From Candidatus Enterococcus willemsii (GTDB lineage Bacteria; Bacillota; Bacilli; Lactobacillales; Enterococcaceae): DNA of 64,000 bases. Position numbers and translations under genes: made by a program. Below the pieces are notes generated by a model that was not told the DNA's origin, searched no databases, and worked only from the letters and a program-made list of their open reading frames with translations. Position 1 is the first letter of the stretch; every line of letters begins with the position of its first letter. The DNA lies in assembly GCF_009933335.1 (NCBI RefSeq), contig NZ_MAEL01000031.1, positions 65,651-129,650 on the forward strand, in the 5' to 3' direction. Below are positions 42,754 through 50,714 of the stretch, piece after piece.

Positions 42754-43593
42754 TTATTCCCCCCATATTTCTTTAATCGGTGTTGTTACTTCTACTTTTG
42801 TTCCTTCAAATGTTTCTTCAATATACGCTTGGACTTCTGGATCGTGATAAAGCTCGCCAAGTTTCTTCAAGCTTTCTTCGTCTTTGCGATCTTCACGTAC
42901 AGCTAGTACATTGATACTTGTACGTGCAGCAGTGTCGGCCTCTTCATGGAAGATTGAATCTTGCAACACATTCAGTCCACCTTCAAGAGCAATGGTGTTA
43001 CTAATTAACACCACATCAACATCGGGTAAAATACGTGGTCCTGTTAAATCATCAATCAACGTAAATTTCAATTTTTTCGGATTTTCAACAATATCTTCCG
43101 GTGTACCGACACCATCATCAAAATCCTCTTTCAATTTAATTAAGCCTGCTGTTTCTAATAAACGTAACCCACGTGTGGTATTGGAAGGATTATCTGCTAA
43201 GGCGACTGTTGAACCTTCCGCAATCTCTTCTACGGATTTAAACTTTTCAGAATAAATGCCCATCGGTTCTACATAAGTTGCCGCAACAGGCACTAACTTA
43301 TCAGGACTTTCTTCATTAAAACTTTCTAGATAACCAATCGATTGAAACGCATTCGCATCTACATCACCATCAACGGTCGCTTTATTGGTAACTGGACCAC
43401 CGGTAATGTCTTTGACTTCAATCGTCAACCCAGCTTCTTTCGCTGCGTCAGATTTTGCAATAAAATTCCAAATTTCAGCATCGGAACCAACCGAGCCAAC
43501 AACCAATGTTTCTGATTTCTCATTTCCTGAGCCACAAGCTCCTAGAATAAGGATACTTGATGCTAATAATAAACTCCCTAGAATTTTTTTCAT
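42754..43593 (-). CDS. metQ: MetQ/NlpA-family methionine-binding lipoprotein
   Basis: A 279-residue lipoprotein with signal MKKILGSLLLASSILILGAC and a lipobox Cys at about residue 20. The NlpA fold has DITGGPVTNKATVDGDVDAN, YVEPMGIYSEKFKSVEEI and ALADNPSNTTRGLRLLETAG, matching the MetQ ligand site. The ATPase and permease (MetN, MetI) are not in the window, so this is either a second binding protein for a transporter elsewhere or specialised for another amino acid or methionine derivative. Confidence 0.88.
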   Translation of the reverse strand: MKKILGSLLLASSILILGACGSGNEKSETLVVGSVGSDAEIWNFIAKSDAAKEAGLTIEVKDITGGPVTNKATVDGDVDANAFQSIGYLESFNEESPDKLVPVAATYVEPMGIYSEKFKSVEEIAEGSTVALADNPSNTTRGLRLLETAGLIKLKEDFDDGVGTPEDIVENPKKLKFTLIDDLTGPRILPDVDVVLISNTIALEGGLNVLQDSIFHEEADTAARTSINVLAVREDRKDEESLKKLGELYHDPEVQAYIEETFEGTKVEVTTPIKEIWGE

Positions 43594-43608
43594 AACCTTC
43601 TCCTTTTC

Positions 43609-44382
43609 TTAGTGCATCGTCATACCACCAGTTACGTTAATCGCTTGGCCTGTCATATAGCTAGCTAACGGGCTGGCTAAAAATAAGATAACATTTGCCA
43701 CATCTTGTGGTGTACCTGTACGACCTAACGGAACTTGACTATTGTCTTCAGCCAAGACTTCTTCTGCCGTCATGCCACGAATCAAGCCGCCTTCAATGCG
43801 TTCACGATGTTTCATAGATGTTTCAATTATTCCCGGACACACAGCATTCACAAGGATTCCTTGTACAGCTACTTCAATCGCTAATGTTTTGGTTAAACCT
43901 AAGACTGCATGTTTGGAAGCTACATACGCTGACATACCACGGTAGCCGTTTTTTCCTGCCTGCGAGGCAATCAAAATAATACGACCTTTCTTTTGATGTG
44001 CTATCATTAATTTCGTGATGTGTTTACAGCTCAAGTACGCCCCTCGCGTATTGACTGCTTGCACTTTATCGAAATCCGATGTTTGGCTATCCACTAGAAA
44101 ATCCATTGTCGAAATACCTGCAACATCTACAAAAACATCTGGAATCAGATGGTGCATCGTCAATTGCTCAACCAAAGCAACTAACTGTTCTTCTTGTGCA
44201 ATATTGACTTGAATTTGGTAAAGTTGTTCAGAAACTTTTGTTAAAACTGTTTCTGAGTAGCCAATATCTGCGGCTACGACAGTTGCTCCTTCATTTAAGA
44301 AGGTTTGAACAACTGCCTCACCAATACCTTGTTTGCTACCGATAACAAGAACGACTTGCTGTTTTAACGCCGCAAAATACAT
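43609..44382 (-). CDS. SDR-family NAD(P)-dependent oxidoreductase
   Basis: A 257-residue short-chain dehydrogenase. The cofactor motif is the variant GSKQGIGEAV (residues 16-25), and the catalytic set is S in ILIASQAG with YVASK (Tyr-x-x-x-Lys near 152). It closes with YMTGQAINVTGGMTMH. The substrate is unknown; 2,3-butanediol or polyol-type SDRs are the nearest in style. It is unexpected inside a luxS-mtnN operon, one base from luxS and 15 from metQ. Confidence 0.88.
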   Translation of the reverse strand: MYFAALKQQVVLVIGSKQGIGEAVVQTFLNEGATVVAADIGYSETVLTKVSEQLYQIQVNIAQEEQLVALVEQLTMHHLIPDVFVDVAGISTMDFLVDSQTSDFDKVQAVNTRGAYLSCKHITKLMIAHQKKGRIILIASQAGKNGYRGMSAYVASKHAVLGLTKTLAIEVAVQGILVNAVCPGIIETSMKHRERIEGGLIRGMTAEEVLAEDNSQVPLGRTGTPQDVANVILFLASPLASYMTGQAINVTGGMTMH

Positions 44383-44383
44383 C

Positions 44384-44860
44384 TTACTTCACAACGTGAC
44401 GCTCAAAAGCATCATCACTAATCCCTGCATCCAAGACAATTTTTGCATATTCTTTGGCACCGAATAATGAATGGTCACGGTAATTGCCGCATTCTTTTTC
44501 TGACACACCTTGGATGTCTTCAAATTTTGTCTCATTCACAATAATTGTTAACACCTCTGTCAATGCTTTGGCTACTTCAGCTGCACTCGGTACTCCCCAA
44601 GTAATTAAATGGAAACCTGTACGGCAACCAAACGGTGAAATATCAATAATACCATCTAAGCGGTCACGTAATAAATCTGCAAGTAAATGTTCCAAAGTGT
44701 GAATAGTTCCTGTTGGCATTTCTTTTTCATTTGGTTGTAAGAAACGTAAATCATAGTTTGCAATAACGTCTCCTTTTGCACCATATTCCTCCGCAATTAA
44801 ACGCACATATGGTGCTTTTACCTTTGTATGATCTAATGTAAAACTTTCTACTTCTGCCAC
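44384..44860 (-). CDS. luxS: S-ribosylhomocysteine lyase LuxS
   Basis: A 158-residue metalloenzyme that splits S-ribosylhomocysteine into homocysteine and the autoinducer-2 precursor DPD. Metal ligands H54 and H58 are in [16 protein letters not shown] and the third in ECGNYRDH near residue 126; FGCRTGFHL carries the catalytic Cys. It starts with GTG after AGAAGGAGAG. As first gene of the operon with mtnN it completes recycling of S-adenosylhomocysteine to homocysteine, which the methionine synthase encoded upstream could remethylate. Confidence 0.96.
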   Translation of the reverse strand: MAEVESFTLDHTKVKAPYVRLIAEEYGAKGDVIANYDLRFLQPNEKEMPTGTIHTLEHLLADLLRDRLDGIIDISPFGCRTGFHLITWGVPSAAEVAKALTEVLTIIVNETKFEDIQGVSEKECGNYRDHSLFGAKEYAKIVLDAGISDDAFERHVVK

Positions 44861-44956
44861 GAGTTGTTTCTCTCCTTCTAATTATTTTTGATGGTTATCA
44901 TAGTATCACTGAAACTTCTTTTTGTTTATAAAATAAATTTTACTAAATTAGTCTAT

Positions 44957-46063
44957 TTAAACTGTATCACCCCAAACTTCTTTTGCCGTTTCAATAATTA
45001 ATGCGAATTTCTTCCACTGATCTTCTTCACTGACTTTATTGCCTTCATGTGTAGAAGAAAACCCGCATTGTGGACTCAGACACAACTGATTTAGAGGAAC
45101 ATATTGCGCAGCTTCTTTGATACGTGCTTTTAGCACTTCTTTGTCCTCTAATTCTGGTGTCTTCGTTGTAACTAATCCTAACACAATTCGTTGATTCTGA
45201 ATATGTTGCAAGGGTTCAAAACTACCTGAGCGTTCATCATCAAATTCTAAGAAGAAACCATCAAATTGTTTAATCGCTAATAAGCGTTCTGCAATTTTAT
45301 CGTAAGAACCGTCGTATAACCATTTTGATTGGAAATTTCCTTTACAAAAATGGAAGGTCACCGCTAAATCTTCTGGTTTATCGGCTAAAACAGCTTCAGT
45401 AATTTCACCAAATTCTTGAATTAGTTCATCCGGATCATACCCATTGTCTGCAATTAAGCCGCGGAAACGATCATCAAACAAACCACCCCAACTCGTATCA
45501 TCCAATTGTAAATAACGGCAACCAGCATCATAAAATCCTTGGATAGCCGCACGATATGTCGCAATCAAATCTTCGATAAAAGCAGCTTTGGTTTCGTAAA
45601 CAGGGTTTTCATTGTACTGTTTGGATAAAATCAATGAATCAAGAAAAATCATATTCGGGCCAGGAATTGTTTGTTTTGCGACTGCATCTCCAGCATGAGC
45701 TTTCGTAAAACGAAAATGATCTAAAAATGGATGATTTTCGTTAAATGATAGTTTCCCACTGACGTAAGTTCCTTGTGCTTCGGTCGTAATCCCAAATGCA
45801 GTTGTTTCAAAATCATAAACAGTAATCCCATTCAAACCGGCAATAAAATCTAAATGCCACCAACGACGACGAAACTCGCCATCTGTTACGGCCTTCAAGC
45901 CAACTTCTTTTTGCTTTTCGATTAAAGCAATAATCGCCTTATCTTCAACTGCAGTGAGCGCTTCTTTAGTGATTTTTCCTTGTTTGTAAGCCTCTCTTGC
46001 TTCTTTCAATTCTTGCGGACGTAAAAAACTTCCGACTTGATCCCAACGAAATGGTATCGTCAT
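44957..46063 (-). CDS. Cobalamin-independent methionine synthase-like protein (YxjG/YxjH type)
   Basis: A 368-residue protein homologous to the C-terminal catalytic half of MetE. The N-terminal FRWDQVGSFLRPQEL and GEFRRRWWHLDF, the central YLQLDDTSWGGLFD and FHFCKGNF, and the C-terminal LSPQCGFSSTHEGN with the metal Cys are all visible. Such proteins transfer a methyl group to homocysteine using an uncertain donor. The ATG at 46063 follows AAGGAGAG; longer in-frame starts would run into the T-box terminator. The methionine T-box links it to tRNA-Met charging. Confidence 0.88.
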   Translation of the reverse strand: MTIPFRWDQVGSFLRPQELKEAREAYKQGKITKEALTAVEDKAIIALIEKQKEVGLKAVTDGEFRRRWWHLDFIAGLNGITVYDFETTAFGITTEAQGTYVSGKLSFNENHPFLDHFRFTKAHAGDAVAKQTIPGPNMIFLDSLILSKQYNENPVYETKAAFIEDLIATYRAAIQGFYDAGCRYLQLDDTSWGGLFDDRFRGLIADNGYDPDELIQEFGEITEAVLADKPEDLAVTFHFCKGNFQSKWLYDGSYDKIAERLLAIKQFDGFFLEFDDERSGSFEPLQHIQNQRIVLGLVTTKTPELEDKEVLKARIKEAAQYVPLNQLCLSPQCGFSSTHEGNKVSEEDQWKKFALIIETAKEVWGDTV

Positions 46064-46091
46064 AATATTTCTCTCCTTTATTTTTTGATAC

Positions 46092-46385
46092 AAAAAAACC
46101 CTTAGACATCCAAAAAGACATCTAAGGGCATCAACCTGCGTTACCACCTTATGTTGTAGTATCTTCACAGACACTACCTCTATCAGTACCCGATTCTTTT
46201 CGGAGACTGTTGTTGCTTAACGGAACAATCCGTATCTTCTTAATTAGTCAGAAGATCCACTCAAAAGCCATTTTCAATTGATTGCTTTTTATCTCTTTTC
46301 AGCAAACCGAGACTCTCTAGGAAAAAACAAATCTATCTACTTTCTTTTTCACAGTGTTTAATTATGAAGTTGTAACGAATATATC
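46092..46385 (-). promoter_or_regulatory. T-box leader of the methionine synthase gene
   Basis: On the minus strand the conserved AAGGTGGTAACGCAGG (46150-46135) is followed by a terminator: CCCTTAGA pairs with TCTAAGGG, then T7 (to 46092). The upstream part folds as a long stem. An ATG within GAAAATGGCTTTTGAG near 46265-46280 is a candidate methionine specifier; its exact place in stem I was not modelled. Methionine T-boxes are usual for such genes in Lactobacillales. Confidence 0.85.
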
Positions 46386-46670
46386 AGATTATTCTCATAA
46401 AAGTCAATAGACATTGCATAATAATCTTTATTGTTCCCTTCGGTTTTATCAAGGTAACACCAAGGTAATCCTATTAGTTATCACTTAATCACCTTCCAAA
46501 AACCTTATTTATTAACATTTATATAAATACTATTACCTAGTAATTCCTTTTTAAATACTTGCCTAAATAATTGCCAAAGGTAAAGCGACTAATTCATTAC
46601 TAAGAACAACAAAAGAACGATTGGAACATATAATTCATAAAAAATTATTTACATACTACTTGCAATTGAA
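46386..46670. other. AT-rich intergenic stretch without recognised gene
   Basis: About 285 bases between the T-box leader and a small membrane protein gene. It contains scattered AAGGTAA segments and a one-base-deleted relative of the dispersed palindrome, ATTACCTAGTAATT (near 46532-46545). No open frame with a ribosome site and no stable hairpin with T-run was found. It must hold the promoter for the T-box transcript near its left end. Confidence 0.5.
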
Positions 46671-46859
46671 CTATTTTTTTCTACTCACTAAATAAACTTG
46701 TATCGCCGTCAAAAAAATCACAGGAAACAAGCCTTCCCAACGAACATCTTTATTGACAACATACTCCCCTAAAATACCAAACAAACTCCCTATAAAAACA
46801 GCAAGTAGGATGCTTTTTCTAGGAAATTGATGTGTATAAGCAAGCCATTTTTTATACAA
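46671..46859 (-). CDS. Small two-helix membrane protein
   Basis: A 62-residue protein with two predicted membrane helices (SILLAVFIGSLFGILGEYVV and GLFPVIFLTAIQVYLVS) and a basic tail SRKK. The start is a TTG six bases after GGAGGG. It is unrelated to any recognised family and stands alone, divergent from the sugar operon. Confidence 0.6.
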   Translation of the reverse strand: MYKKWLAYTHQFPRKSILLAVFIGSLFGILGEYVVNKDVRWEGLFPVIFLTAIQVYLVSRKK

Positions 46860-46963
46860 TAGATTCCCTCCAATTCGTCCGCTACATAGACTCTTGTAAC
46901 TAGCCTATCGTGCCATTTTTGAAAAATCAAGCATACACCTCTTTTCTAATTTTTTGTTAAGGC

Positions 46964-46991
46964 TTGCAATTGAAAAATAGTATGCTATGAT
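46964..46991 (+). promoter_or_regulatory. Promoter of the sugar operon
   Basis: TTGCAA (46964-46969), a 16-base spacer and TATGAT (46986-46991), directly upstream of the palindromic operator. Confidence 0.7.
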
Positions 46992-46992
46992 A

Positions 46993-47012
46993 TTTTTGAA
47001 TCGATTCAAAAA
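46993..47012. promoter_or_regulatory. LacI-type operator overlapping the transcription start
   Basis: The perfect palindrome TTTTTGAATCGATTCAAAAA with a central CG is typical of LacI-family sites. It begins two bases after the -10 box, so bound repressor would block initiation. The LacI-family regulator encoded two genes downstream is the obvious ligand. A CcpA site is less likely because the core spacing departs from the cre consensus. Confidence 0.75.
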
Positions 47013-47043
47013 AATTAAACAAATGATGAAAGTAGGTTCTTTT

Positions 47044-48372
47044 ATGTCTTTTTCCGACAAGATTGCTAATCTAATTATGCCTTTCGCTTCGAAAATGGCT
47101 AATCAGCGCCATCTCGTAGCTATTCGTGACAGCTTTATTGATATTATGCCAATTATTATGGCAAATTCATTGTTCATACTCTTAAATGCATTGATTTTTT
47201 CGAACCCGACCATACAACAATTTATTGATTTGTCTGCTCTATCAGAATTGGCTCTCATGGTGAATAATGGAACGATGGGCTTGATGACTGTTTTTGTAAC
47301 ATTTTTAATTGGTTATCGCCTTTCTAGCGCTTATATTGCAAACGGAACCATTGAACGAAAAAATTTAAGTGAGCTACACGTAGGAATTTTAAGCTTAGCA
47401 TTAACGATGATTATGTTCCCTCTATTCAATGAAGTCACGCCAGTTGGTGCCACTGAATCGGTAGAAGTTGCTGGCGTGTATTTACAATCACTCACTTCTT
47501 CTGGAGGAATGTTTGTCGGGATTATCGCTGCGCTACTAGGCACGGAATTACTTGTACGGATTTCAAATAACGAAAAATTACGCATCAAAATGCCTGATGG
47601 CGTACCACCAGCTGTGGCGGGTTCTTTTAATTCATTAATTCCAGAATGTTTAGTCATTATTATTTTCGCAGGAGTGACCTTCGCGATTGTTAAACTTACA
47701 GGGCAAACAATTCCAGCAATTATCCAAACAATTATCTCAACCCCTTTACAATACGCTATGGAAAGTCCAATTGGATTATTTGTTGTTCAAATTTTTACCC
47801 AAGTGTTCTGGTTCTTTGGACTGCATGGGCAAAATATCGTCTCATCCGTTACCTCACCACCAATGCTCACTGCGATTCAGCAGAATATCGATGCATTTAA
47901 TATGGGTGAAGCCATTCCTAATATTGTAACCAATCCTTGGATTGGCATGTACACCTTGTTTGGTGGTACTGGCGCTATTTTACCACTTCTCATTGCGATT
48001 TTTTTGGTATCTAAACGAAAAGATTACAAAGATATTGCTAAAATTAGTTTATTTCCGAGTGTATTTAATATCTCAGAACCTGTGATGTTTGGACTACCAG
48101 TGGTGATGAATCCATTTCTACTCATTCCATTTATCTGTGTCCCGTTGATTAACTTAGCCATCGCCTATCCCTTGACTGCTATAGGGTTAGTTGCCAAAAG
48201 TGTTGTCATTCCGCCATGGATTTTACCACCCGTTATTTCTGCTTGGGTGACAACTGCAGGCGATATTCCAGCTACACTGTTATCACTTGCTTTATTTGTT
48301 TTAGATATTTTTCTTTATATGCCTTTCGTACTTGCTAGTAACAAAGCATTGCGTAATAATGAAATGAACTAA
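47044..48372 (+). CDS. PTS sugar transporter EIIC subunit, lactose/cellobiose family
   Basis: A 442-residue membrane permease with about ten helices. The N-terminus MSFSDKIANLIMPFASKMAN, RHLVAIRDSFIDIMPIIMAN, the central PDGVPPAVAGSFNSLIPE (near residue 200) and FNISEPVMFGLPVVMNP (near 345) mark the lactose/cellobiose EIIC family. The start is the ATG behind GAAAGTAGG; earlier in-frame codons lie within the operator. No EIIA or EIIB is encoded in the operon, so phosphorylation must use partners from elsewhere, or transport may be uncoupled. Confidence 0.88.
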   Translation: MSFSDKIANLIMPFASKMANQRHLVAIRDSFIDIMPIIMANSLFILLNALIFSNPTIQQFIDLSALSELALMVNNGTMGLMTVFVTFLIGYRLSSAYIANGTIERKNLSELHVGILSLALTMIMFPLFNEVTPVGATESVEVAGVYLQSLTSSGGMFVGIIAALLGTELLVRISNNEKLRIKMPDGVPPAVAGSFNSLIPECLVIIIFAGVTFAIVKLTGQTIPAIIQTIISTPLQYAMESPIGLFVVQIFTQVFWFFGLHGQNIVSSVTSPPMLTAIQQNIDAFNMGEAIPNIVTNPWIGMYTLFGGTGAILPLLIAIFLVSKRKDYKDIAKISLFPSVFNISEPVMFGLPVVMNPFLLIPFICVPLINLAIAYPLTAIGLVAKSVVIPPWILPPVISAWVTTAGDIPATLLSLALFVLDIFLYMPFVLASNKALRNNEMN

Positions 48373-48397
48373 AGAATAGAAAGAGGTTTGTTTTCAT

Positions 48398-49396
48398 ATG
48401 GCTACAATTCAAGAAGTTGCAAAACATGCAGGAGTTTCCGTTGGGAGTGTGTCACGTTATTTAAACGGACACAAATTAAAAGATGCCAATATGCAAAAAA
48501 TCGAAGCTGCGATTGCTGAACTTAACTATACCGAGAATTATTTTGCAAAAGGACTAAAAATCAATCGCACACAATCAATTGGTCTGCTCATGAATAACTT
48601 ACAAAGTCACTTCTCTTCTTCTCTTGTAGCCAATGTAGGCGATGAATTAGAAAAGCGAGGATACAGTATGTTACTGAGTGCTTTTCGCAATAATCATAGC
48701 CAAGTCAAAGAAAAATTAGATTTTTTACTTTCACGAAAAATCGATGGACTGATTATCTTTGAAGCTGAACAAGAATGGGAAGAAATTCAAGCATTAAGAA
48801 CATTGGATTTACCTATCATTTCAATCAATACACCCATTGAATTTCCTAAGGTTGATTCGATTATGATGAATAATCGTGAAAGTACGTGTCAAATGATTCA
48901 AAAAATAATGGCTTACGGACATACGAATATTGGCATTATTGCCGCACAACAGACCGATTATATTGCCCAAGAACGACTGGCAGGCGTTTATGATGCCTTT
49001 TCTATGAACAATTGTCCGTTGAATCCTGCGCATATTTACTATGGGAACTATTCAAAAGATAGCGGCTATAAAGGAATGAAAAATTTATTGCAGAATAAAG
49101 AACTGACAGCTATTTTTGTTTGTAACTACAATATGTCATTGGGTGCCTTGCAATATATCTATGAACATGACTTACGGATTGGTGACGACCTTTCCTTTGC
49201 TAGCTTTGATTATTTTGATATGAGTGATATTTTCCAACCAAGATTGTCCGTCATTCATCAACCTGTTACAGAACTAGGCGAAGTCGTTGCATCACGTATT
49301 GTCGAAAAAATACAAAATAATAATCAATTAGCAGGCGAACGACTCCTGCTAAAAAATAAAATTCTTTGGCACGATTCAGTAAGGAGGCTGAAATAA
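48398..49396 (+). CDS. LacI-family transcriptional regulator
   Basis: A 332-residue repressor. The N-terminal helix-turn-helix ATIQEVAKHAGVSVGSVSRY (2-21) with hinge region is followed by a periplasmic-binding-protein-like effector domain (about 60-330; QSIGLLMNNLQSHFSSSLVA, GHTNIGIIAAQQTDYIAQER). It lies 25 bases after the EIIC gene and probably binds the palindrome at 46993-47012, releasing it when the imported sugar or a product is present. Confidence 0.9.
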   Translation: MATIQEVAKHAGVSVGSVSRYLNGHKLKDANMQKIEAAIAELNYTENYFAKGLKINRTQSIGLLMNNLQSHFSSSLVANVGDELEKRGYSMLLSAFRNNHSQVKEKLDFLLSRKIDGLIIFEAEQEWEEIQALRTLDLPIISINTPIEFPKVDSIMMNNRESTCQMIQKIMAYGHTNIGIIAAQQTDYIAQERLAGVYDAFSMNNCPLNPAHIYYGNYSKDSGYKGMKNLLQNKELTAIFVCNYNMSLGALQYIYEHDLRIGDDLSFASFDYFDMSDIFQPRLSVIHQPVTELGEVVASRIVEKIQNNNQLAGERLLLKNKILWHDSVRRLK

Positions 49397-49400
49397 ACCT

Positions 49401-50714
49401 ATGAAAAAAATTCGAAATGACATCGAAGAAAATCTCACCACACAACAAGAAGAATATCAACACTTACCACAAGTCATCCAAGAAAAACTTGAGTGGTTCC
49501 AAGACCAAAAAATCGGTATTATCTTCCATTGGGGACTATATGCCGAAGCTGGCATTGTAGAATCTTGGCAATTATCAGAAGAAGATGATTGGGCAAGAAA
49601 AAAAGGCGCATGGCGAGAAGACATTGATACCTTGCGTCATGACTATTGGGCGTTAAACAAGCAATTTAATCCAGTAAATTTTAACCCTACGATTTGGGCT
49701 GAAAAAGCCAAAGAAGCTGGCTTTAAGTATTCATTATTTACAACCAAACACCATGATGGCTTTAACATGTACGATACCAAATACAGTGAGTATAAAATTA
49801 CGAGTCCCGAAACAAAATTCCATAATCATCCACATGCCGATGTCTTAAAATACATTAATCAAGCTTTTCAAGAAGTTGGCATCCATACTGGCTTATATTA
49901 TTCAAAAGCCGATTGGTATGCAAAAGATTACTGGGTACCTGGACAACGACCACGGGGCAGATATGCCAGTTACGATCCAAGAGAACAACCTGAAACATGG
50001 AAAAGCTACAATCAATTTGTTGAAAACCAACTGGTTGAACTATGTGAAAATTATGGACCTGTTGATATTCTTTGGTTAGACGGTGGTTGGGTCAATTCTG
50101 CCAACAACGAATTCTTAGACATGGATACAATTGCAGAAAAATTACGTGCCATTCAGTCTGATTTATTAATCGTGGATCGGACCATTGGTGGTGACTATGA
50201 AAACTACGTCACACCTGAACGTAAAATCCCTGAAATTCCACCAAAAAAAGCCTGGGAAAGTAATATTCCATTAGCAAAAAATTGGGGCTACGTTCCTAAT
50301 GACCAATACAAATCTTTCGATGAAATTATTCAAGCTTTAGTCCAAGTAGTTGCCTTAGGTGGAAATATTATTTTAGGGGTCGGACCCAAACCAGATGGTA
50401 CGTTACCTGAAGAAGCCTTAGCCATCATGTCCCAGCTTGGCGATTGGTTAAAACGTTATGGCCAAGGTATTTATGAGACACGTCCGTATCCTCTATCACA
50501 TGATAATTGGTTTTTCACGCAAACAACTGAAGCGATTTACGCCTTCCATAAAAATGGAACCGCTTTTGAATTAGATACAAGTATTTTTCCAGAAACTATT
50601 GCGACGATTACTAATTTAACAACAGATGAAGAACTCACTGGGTCTACCCTACACTTCAACGCACACAGTGAACCATTTACGGTCATCAAATTAACTAAAG
50701 GAGCATCATTATGA
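49401..50714 (+). CDS. Alpha-L-fucosidase, GH29 family
   Basis: A 437-residue enzyme without signal peptide, so cytoplasmic. The family opening QDQKIGIIFHWGLYAEAGIV, the segment FTTKHHDGFNMYDTKYSEY near residue 115 and the nucleophile D227 in VDILWLDGGW are conserved. It should release alpha-linked L-fucose from a short imported glycan. A C-terminal beta-sandwich (about 350-437) is present. It starts four bases after the lacI stop, and its stop overlaps the GH1 start by four bases. Confidence 0.9.
   Translation: MKKIRNDIEENLTTQQEEYQHLPQVIQEKLEWFQDQKIGIIFHWGLYAEAGIVESWQLSEEDDWARKKGAWREDIDTLRHDYWALNKQFNPVNFNPTIWAEKAKEAGFKYSLFTTKHHDGFNMYDTKYSEYKITSPETKFHNHPHADVLKYINQAFQEVGIHTGLYYSKADWYAKDYWVPGQRPRGRYASYDPREQPETWKSYNQFVENQLVELCENYGPVDILWLDGGWVNSANNEFLDMDTIAEKLRAIQSDLLIVDRTIGGDYENYVTPERKIPEIPPKKAWESNIPLAKNWGYVPNDQYKSFDEIIQALVQVVALGGNIILGVGPKPDGTLPEEALAIMSQLGDWLKRYGQGIYETRPYPLSHDNWFFTQTTEAIYAFHKNGTAFELDTSIFPETIATITNLTTDEELTGSTLHFNAHSEPFTVIKLTKGASL

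Noticed and set aside
46064-46174. 37-residue extension of the methionine synthase
   Set aside because: It would be encoded by the T-box and terminator of the leader RNA, and a good ribosome site precedes the ATG at 46063.
46993-47012. CcpA catabolite-response element
   Set aside because: The palindrome is perfect and symmetric about a central CG, but the flanking TGAATC/GATTCA arms depart from the usual cre spacing; a dedicated LacI-family site is simpler.
46987-47043. Longer start for the EIIC protein
   Set aside because: The region holds the -10 box and the palindromic operator, so it lies at or before the transcription start.
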